DNA from: Mucilaginibacter pineti
GTDB taxonomy: Bacteria; Bacteroidota; Bacteroidia; Sphingobacteriales; Sphingobacteriaceae
DNA: 64,000 nucleotides
Direction: 5' to 3'
Assembly: GCF_900101875.1 (NCBI RefSeq)
Contig: NZ_FNAI01000020.1
Location: 51,160 to 115,159 of the forward strand
Shown: piece by piece, positions 59,640 to 64,000 of the stretch
How the letters are laid out: every line of letters begins with the position of its first letter
How positions within the stretch are numbered: position 1 is the stretch's first letter
Notes under the pieces: generated by a model
Told to the model about the DNA's origin: nothing
What the model saw: the letters and a program-made list of their open reading frames with translations, nothing else
Databases searched by the model: none
Position numbers and translations under genes: made by a program

Positions 59640-62486
59640 ATGGGAAATAACAACCTTCATACTTCGTTAACAGAATTATTAAGTAAAGACCGGGTAAAGT
59701 CAAGATTAATCGACCGGATCGCCTATGCCTCAGATGCTGGGTTTTATTATTTGCTTCCGAGAGCAGTAGTACAACCCATCAATGAGGAAGAAATTGCGGC
59801 ACTTTTTAAATTTTCTCGCGAACAAAGTGTTCCGATTGTGTTTAGGGGAGGAGGAACCAGTCTTTCAGGTCAGTCAATTACAGATGGTATATTGGTTGAT
59901 TTGAGCCAGTACTGGACCCGCCATTATGTTGAAAATGAAGGGCACACTATCCGGGTTCAACCGGCAATTACGGGGGCGATGGCAAATGCCTATCTCAAAA
60001 AGTTTGGCCGCAAGATAGGACCCGACCCATCAAGCATCAATGCCGCTATGATGGGCGGAATAATTTCAAACAATGCCAGTGGTATGTGTTGTGGTGTAAA
60101 ACATAATTCTTATCACACTACAAAACATATCCGGTTTATATTAACCTCGGGTAAAGTGTTCTCTACTGAAAATCCGGCAGATTATAGTCGTTTTGAGCTG
60201 GAGTGTTCAAGCCTTGCCTCAGAATTATCTCAAATTAAGCAGCAGATAAGCTTTGATCGGGAGCTTTATGAGCTGATCAGAAATAAATATCAAACCAAAA
60301 ATACGGTAGGATATTCTTTAAATGCCTTTATTGACTATACGCATCCCCTGGATATTTTTGCGCACCTACTTGTAGGTGGCGAAGGCACACTGGCTTTTAT
60401 TGCTGAAGCTATTTTGGAAACTGTCCCAGACAGGCTTTACAAATCAACCGCTTTATTGTACTTCAGGGATATTTACGCGGCATGTCAGCTTATCATCCCA
60501 CTAACCCAGGCAGGTGCCGAAATGGTAGAACTTATGGATCGGGCTTCGCTTCGGTCAATCGAAAATATGGAGGGGATTGATCCTTTTATCCGTACACTGC
60601 CCGAGAGCGCCGCTGCGTTGCTGGTTGAATTTCAAGATGATGATTTAGCTCATCTGAATTATTTGGTAAGTAGTTTTCTGACGGTAGCAGCTAATCAGCA
60701 TTTTTTAAAGGAACCAATTTTCAGCACCAATTTTCAGCAGAGAGATTTCTTATGGAAAGTTCGTAAAGGGCTTTTTCCTGCAGTTGGCGCAATAAGGGCG
60801 CAAGGCACAACGGTTATTCTCGAAGATATTGTCTTTCCGGTGGCGCAGCTTGGTGACGCGATCCTGGATCTGCAGAAATTGTTTAAAAAGTATAACTACG
60901 AAAATGCGATCATATTTGGCCATGCAAAAGATGGTAACATTCATTTTGTAGTGAGCCAGGCGTTTAACAACGAAACCGAAATAAACAGGTATGATCAGTT
61001 TTTACGTGAAGTGGTTGTCCTCGTTATTGATAAGTATAATGGCTCGTTAAAAGCAGAGCATGGTACCGGCCGCAATATGGCGCCATTCGTGCAAACAGAA
61101 TGGGGCAAAGATGCCTATCAAATTATGAAACGCATCAAAGCCGCCGCTGATCCGTTGAACCTGCTTAACCCGGGTGTAATCATAAACGCGGATGCCGATG
61201 TGCACATTAAAGATCTTAAAGTGCTGCCGGTTGTTGAAGAGGAAGTTGATAAATGTATCGAATGCGGTTTTTGTGAGCATAAGTGTCCAAGCCGGGCATT
61301 AACACTTACGCCCAGACAAAGAATCGTTGTCAGACGGGCGATGGTACAATTGAAAAACCAGGGTCGGCAAAAAGAATACAAGACTTTAGTTAAAGACTAT
61401 AAATATGATGGTATGGAAACCTGCGCCGTTGACGGACTTTGTGCAGGGGCCTGCCCGGTGGATATTAACACCGGTGAGTTGGTTAAGCGGTTAAGAAGAG
61501 AGAGCCACTCGGCAACCGGGAATTTTATTGCAAACACTGTGGCGAAGAATTTCAGATTGGTAGAATTTGGGGCAAGATTAGCACTCAAATCCGGTTCTTT
61601 TCTAAATCACTTAGGAGGCCCTAAAACGATGACTAAAATGACGACCGGCATACGTGGCATTTTGCCTGATTTTCCTTTATGGACGGAGCAAATCCTACCC
61701 CCTCCAGATCTTTCGGTTTTGAAGAAGCAGAAGATTAATCATAACTCCAGCTTCCAAACTATCGTGTATTTTCCCAGCTGTATCTCGCGTGTGCTCGGAT
61801 CATCATCCGTTGGTGGACTAAACATAATGGAAACTTTTTTAAACGTTTCAAAAAAAGCAAATATTCAGGTTGTTATCAGCGATCAAATTGCAGGTAGTTG
61901 TTGCGGTCAGATATTTTCTTCAAAAGGGTTTAAAAAGGCCTATCAAATTACAGCAAACAGAATAGTGGACCGTTTATGGAATAGTTCGGATAACGGTAAA
62001 TATATGATCGTTACAGATGTAAGTTCATGCGCGCACACCTTACATCAATTGCGCCCGGCGCTTTCTCCGGATAACCAGCAAAAATTCGATTTGTTGAAGA
62101 TTGTTGATAGCGTTGATTATTTATGTGATACCGTTTTACCCGGTTTGAAATTATCTGCGTTAAAGAAAAAGGAAAAAGTTGTCCTGCACAGCGCTTGCAC
62201 ACTGCAGAAACTGAAAACTCAGGATAAATTTCTAAAAATTGCTGAATCGTTCGCAGATCAAGTTATAGTTCCACTTCATACAGGCTGTTGTGGAATGGCA
62301 GGTGATAGGGGTTTTTTATTTCCTGAGCTTACCGCATCTGCTACTTTCGCCGAGGCGGCAGAGGTAAAGAGAAATGAATTTGATGGTTATTATTCTTCTG
62401 CAAAAACTTGTGAAATGGCTATGTCACAGGCAGTAAACAAAAACTACGAGTCTATTTTGTATTTGGTTGATGAGTGTACCGGTTGA
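59640..62486 (+). CDS. FAD- and Fe-S-containing 2-hydroxyacid (D-lactate/glycolate) dehydrogenase, single-chain
   Basis: 948 residues. The N-terminal FAD_binding_4 domain (PIVFRGGGTSLSGQSITDGI, GPDPSSINAAMMGGIISNNA) and FAD-oxidase C domain (ILEDIVFPVAQLGDAI, LKAEHGTGRNMAPFVQTEWG) resemble GlcD/D-lactate dehydrogenases. A ferredoxin-type region holds C539/C542/C545/C549 (CIECGFCEHKCP) and C595/C601/C605 (CAVDGLCAGACP), followed by CCG-type heterodisulfide-reductase-like motifs (GSCCGQIF, HTGCCGMAG). It fuses the flavin and Fe-S subunits found separately in glycolate oxidase. It would oxidise a 2-hydroxyacid and pass electrons to the quinone or cytochrome pool. It is well placed to consume the hydroxyacid released by the FAH hydrolase, if the stereochemistry suits. 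Confidence 0.88.
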   Translation: MGNNNLHTSLTELLSKDRVKSRLIDRIAYASDAGFYYLLPRAVVQPINEEEIAALFKFSREQSVPIVFRGGGTSLSGQSITDGILVDLSQYWTRHYVENEGHTIRVQPAITGAMANAYLKKFGRKIGPDPSSINAAMMGGIISNNASGMCCGVKHNSYHTTKHIRFILTSGKVFSTENPADYSRFELECSSLASELSQIKQQISFDRELYELIRNKYQTKNTVGYSLNAFIDYTHPLDIFAHLLVGGEGTLAFIAEAILETVPDRLYKSTALLYFRDIYAACQLIIPLTQAGAEMVELMDRASLRSIENMEGIDPFIRTLPESAAALLVEFQDDDLAHLNYLVSSFLTVAANQHFLKEPIFSTNFQQRDFLWKVRKGLFPAVGAIRAQGTTVILEDIVFPVAQLGDAILDLQKLFKKYNYENAIIFGHAKDGNIHFVVSQAFNNETEINRYDQFLREVVVLVIDKYNGSLKAEHGTGRNMAPFVQTEWGKDAYQIMKRIKAAADPLNLLNPGVIINADADVHIKDLKVLPVVEEEVDKCIECGFCEHKCPSRALTLTPRQRIVVRRAMVQLKNQGRQKEYKTLVKDYKYDGMETCAVDGLCAGACPVDINTGELVKRLRRESHSATGNFIANTVAKNFRLVEFGARLALKSGSFLNHLGGPKTMTKMTTGIRGILPDFPLWTEQILPPPDLSVLKKQKINHNSSFQTIVYFPSCISRVLGSSSVGGLNIMETFLNVSKKANIQVVISDQIAGSCCGQIFSSKGFKKAYQITANRIVDRLWNSSDNGKYMIVTDVSSCAHTLHQLRPALSPDNQQKFDLLKIVDSVDYLCDTVLPGLKLSALKKKEKVVLHSACTLQKLKTQDKFLKIAESFADQVIVPLHTGCCGMAGDRGFLFPELTASATFAEAAEVKRNEFDGYYSSAKTCEMAMSQAVNKNYESILYLVDECTG

Positions 62487-62504
62487 TGCCGTTACATTTT
62501 GGGG

Positions 62505-63410
62505 TTAAATATTATAACCTGATGGTTTTCTGTCAGACATGATAGCCTTGTATTTGAACGGACTTTCACCAACGAGTTCTTTGAATATCCTGCAAAAATG
62601 CGAATCGGAATTATAACCACAAAGATAGGCGATATCACCAATGGACCGATCTGTTTGAACCAGCAGTTCCTTTGCCTGGGTAATCCTCAAATCGTTAAGG
62701 TATTGTGAATAGTTCTTTTTCGTCCTCTTTTTAAAAAAACGGCAGAAGCTCTGTTCGGTCATCCCGGCTATATTGGCAACCTGGCTTAACGAGATTGGTT
62801 TACTCAGGTTTTCTTTAATATAGTTAATAACCTCAATCAATTTATCCGGGCGAAGATCATCATGATAATCGTTTTTATCATCATCTATAAAATATTTATC
62901 AGATGAAATTGCAATAAGATTCATAATTCCGAGTAGGCCCACTACTTTTTCATAGCCTGTTTTTTTGGAGAGCGCTGTCAATTTATCAGCTATGATATCC
63001 CTGGTTTCTCCGAATATCCTAATCCCTCTTGAAGATTGCTGGATCATGTCGCGGATACTTTGAAATTCCTTGATAGCATCAAATGCTTTTATTAAAGTTT
63101 TGGGATTAAAGTACACCACTATAGCTTTGGATTGAAGCATGGAACCCTCTTCGTAAAAAGCCGGATCGCTCAGCCATACGTGTGACAGGTTTGGCCCCAT
63201 AAATACCATATCTCCCGGCTCAAAAGGCTCAACCTTATTGCCGATGATCCGTTTACCAAATCCCTCAATTATAAAAACGAGTTCAAGTTCAGGATGGGAA
63301 TGAAATGTAGGCTGGGAGTGAAAAGGGGACCATAAAAACGGCTGGTCCCTTAAATCGACGTACATAATATCATCGATGAATGGAGTTATTTCAGTCCTTA
63401 ACAGTTTCAT
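62505..63410 (-). CDS. AraC-family regulator with cupin sensor domain (paralogue of 48340)
   Basis: 301 residues. Cupin domain (FHSHPELELVFIIEGFGKRI, FEPGDMVFMGPNLSHVWLSD) and C-terminal double helix-turn-helix (ISLSQVANIAGMTEQSFCRF, SIGDIAYLCGYNSDSHFCRI). It aligns over its full length with the plus-strand regulator at 48340. Its stop is 18 bases from the stop of the FAD/Fe-S gene (convergent) and its start faces the partial TIM-barrel gene at 63651. The two paralogues at either end of the catabolic block may share effectors and binding sites. Confidence 0.9.
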   Translation of the reverse strand: MKLLRTEITPFIDDIMYVDLRDQPFLWSPFHSQPTFHSHPELELVFIIEGFGKRIIGNKVEPFEPGDMVFMGPNLSHVWLSDPAFYEEGSMLQSKAIVVYFNPKTLIKAFDAIKEFQSIRDMIQQSSRGIRIFGETRDIIADKLTALSKKTGYEKVVGLLGIMNLIAISSDKYFIDDDKNDYHDDLRPDKLIEVINYIKENLSKPISLSQVANIAGMTEQSFCRFFKKRTKKNYSQYLNDLRITQAKELLVQTDRSIGDIAYLCGYNSDSHFCRIFKELVGESPFKYKAIMSDRKPSGYNI

Positions 63411-63584
63411 GCTATTGCTCGATAGAGCGCTTTTAGGGTTAATTGGTATGGCTATTAAAGATAATCAGTTTAAACAGGTAAACCAAATTTTTGAGGCGTT
63501 TTTATCGTTACATAAATGTCCTAAAAAGGTAATTATTTTCAAAAACAGGGTAATCAGCGGCAATTCATTAACCAAGCCGCACAA

Positions 63585-63592
63585 TAGATTTG
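63585..63592 (+). promoter_or_regulatory. Bacteroidetes -7 element before the last gene
   Basis: TAGATTTG is a full match to TAnnTTTG, 58 bases before the ATG at 63651, in the divergent gap between the AraC gene and the partial TIM-barrel gene. A -33 TTG is not obvious. Confidence 0.4.
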
Positions 63593-63650
63593 TTCTTACG
63601 GGTTTAATAAAGGCTTTGTCTAACTATTAGCGTTTATAAAATCTGTAATT

Positions 63651-64000
63651 ATGACAGTTAATGATATAACCGATATAAATAATATGACAACCATTAAAGG
63701 ACCGGCAATATTTTTAGCGCAATTTATAGGCGATACAGCCCCGTTTAACAGCCTTGATTCAATTTGCCGGTGGGCGGCAGGATTGGGTTACAAAGGCGTT
63801 CAGCTACCAACGCTTGATGCCCGTTTCATTGACCTACAGAAAGCAGCGGAAAGTAAAACTTACGCCGATGAAATAAAAGGTATTGTAAATGCCGCAGGAC
63901 TGGAAATTACCGAACTTTCAACCCATTTGCAGGGTCAGCTGGTTGCGGTAAACCCGGTTTACGATCAGCTGTTTGATGGCTTTGCACCCGAAGCTTATCG
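63651..64000 (+). CDS. Sugar phosphate isomerase/epimerase-like TIM-barrel protein, 3' truncated by window edge
   Basis: The frame stays open to the end of the window (about 116 residues visible). The start may be the ATG at 63651 or the in-frame ATG at 63684; the second gives MTTIKGPAIFLAQFIGDTAP, which I recall as the usual beginning of a widespread cytoplasmic Bacteroidetes family. Further motifs are WAAGLGYKGVQLPTLDARFI and GLEITELSTHLQGQLVAVNP. There is no signal peptide, unlike the two other TIM-barrel proteins here. Members commonly occur with 3-keto-glycoside or sugar dehydrogenase genes (family knowledge, not seen here). The gene is divergent from an AraC regulator. Confidence 0.8.
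   Translation, partial: MTVNDITDINNMTTIKGPAIFLAQFIGDTAPFNSLDSICRWAAGLGYKGVQLPTLDARFIDLQKAAESKTYADEIKGIVNAAGLEITELSTHLQGQLVAVNPVYDQLFDGFAPEAY

Noticed and set aside
61834..61856. A near-perfect copy of the LacI operator (TTTTAAACGTTTCAAAA).
   Set aside because: It lies deep in the coding region of the FAD/Fe-S gene, has a mismatch, and its codons read as normal protein (ETFLNVSKKAN).
63376..63630. An 84-codon plus-strand ORF across the AraC start and the divergent gap.
   Set aside because: It overlaps the AraC coding start in antisense, contains a likely -7 promoter element for the next gene and matches no family I recognise.
1..64000. Insertion sequences, CRISPR arrays, tRNA or rRNA genes.
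   Set aside because: I found no transposase-like ORF, repeat-spacer pattern, cloverleaf or rRNA-like sequence by reading; small RNAs cannot be excluded.

Overview
The window looks like a chromosome segment of a glycan-degrading Bacteroidetes, most likely a Sphingobacteriaceae member (Mucilaginibacter or Pedobacter type). This is an inference from SusC/SusD pairs, many lipoproteins with an SCKK-like lipobox, GH106 and GH32 enzymes, weak Shine-Dalgarno signals, TAnnTTTG-type promoter elements and moderate GC content. I saw no tRNA, rRNA, CRISPR array, phage genes or intact insertion sequence. Every call is by eye from sequence and translated protein; no database search was run.

Layout. (1) 1-8.7 kb, plus strand: an outer-membrane cluster with three fasciclin (FAS1) proteins, an Oar-type TonB-dependent receptor and a TIG/NHL lipoprotein. 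(2) 8.7-15.1 kb, minus strand: two tandem GH106-type alpha-L-rhamnosidases. (3) 15.5-32.6 kb, plus strand: a polysaccharide utilisation locus with two tandem LacI regulators, an MFS sugar porter, two tandem Zn-dependent dehydrogenases, a tagaturonate-reductase-like enzyme, SusC/SusD, two GH32 enzymes and a ROK sugar kinase. A palindrome with core TTAAACGTTTAA recurs in front of its transcription units and is the likely LacI operator. (4) 32.7-38.6 kb, minus strand: a heavy-metal efflux operon with a small Cys/His-rich protein, a CusA-type pump fused to a CusC/TolC-type channel, and a CusB-type adaptor. (5) 38.9-40.1 kb: an isolated, AT-rich putative glycosyltransferase and a possible coupled small ORF. 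(6) 40.4-48.1 kb: a second SusC/SusD pair with two surface lipoproteins (DUF4959/DUF5000-like and DUF4998/DUF5013-like). (7) 48.3-64 kb: a sugar-acid catabolic cluster. It holds AraC regulators, two secreted TIM-barrel proteins, an IlvD/Edd dehydratase, two SDR dehydrogenases, an SMP-30 lactonase, an FAH-family hydrolase, a PQQ dehydrogenase with a built-in cytochrome c domain and a large FAD/Fe-S 2-hydroxyacid dehydrogenase. A third TIM-barrel gene runs off the right edge.

How the genes fit together. Region 3 reads as fructan capture and hydrolysis (SusCD, GH32), import (MFS) and phosphorylation (ROK), with an extra keto-acid redox branch. The GH106 pair is divergent from the LacI genes across an operator-rich gap and may share the regulon. 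Region 7 assembles into a complete non-phosphorylative route: aldose to lactone to aldonate to 2-keto-3-deoxyaldonate to 2,4-diketo-3-deoxyaldonate to pyruvate plus a 2-hydroxyacid. The FAD/Fe-S protein could oxidise that hydroxyacid. The sugar is not settled: L-rhamnose or L-fucose would give lactate, a pentose would give glycolate. The most interesting points are this pathway with its paired secreted TIM-barrel proteins, and the LacI operator array.
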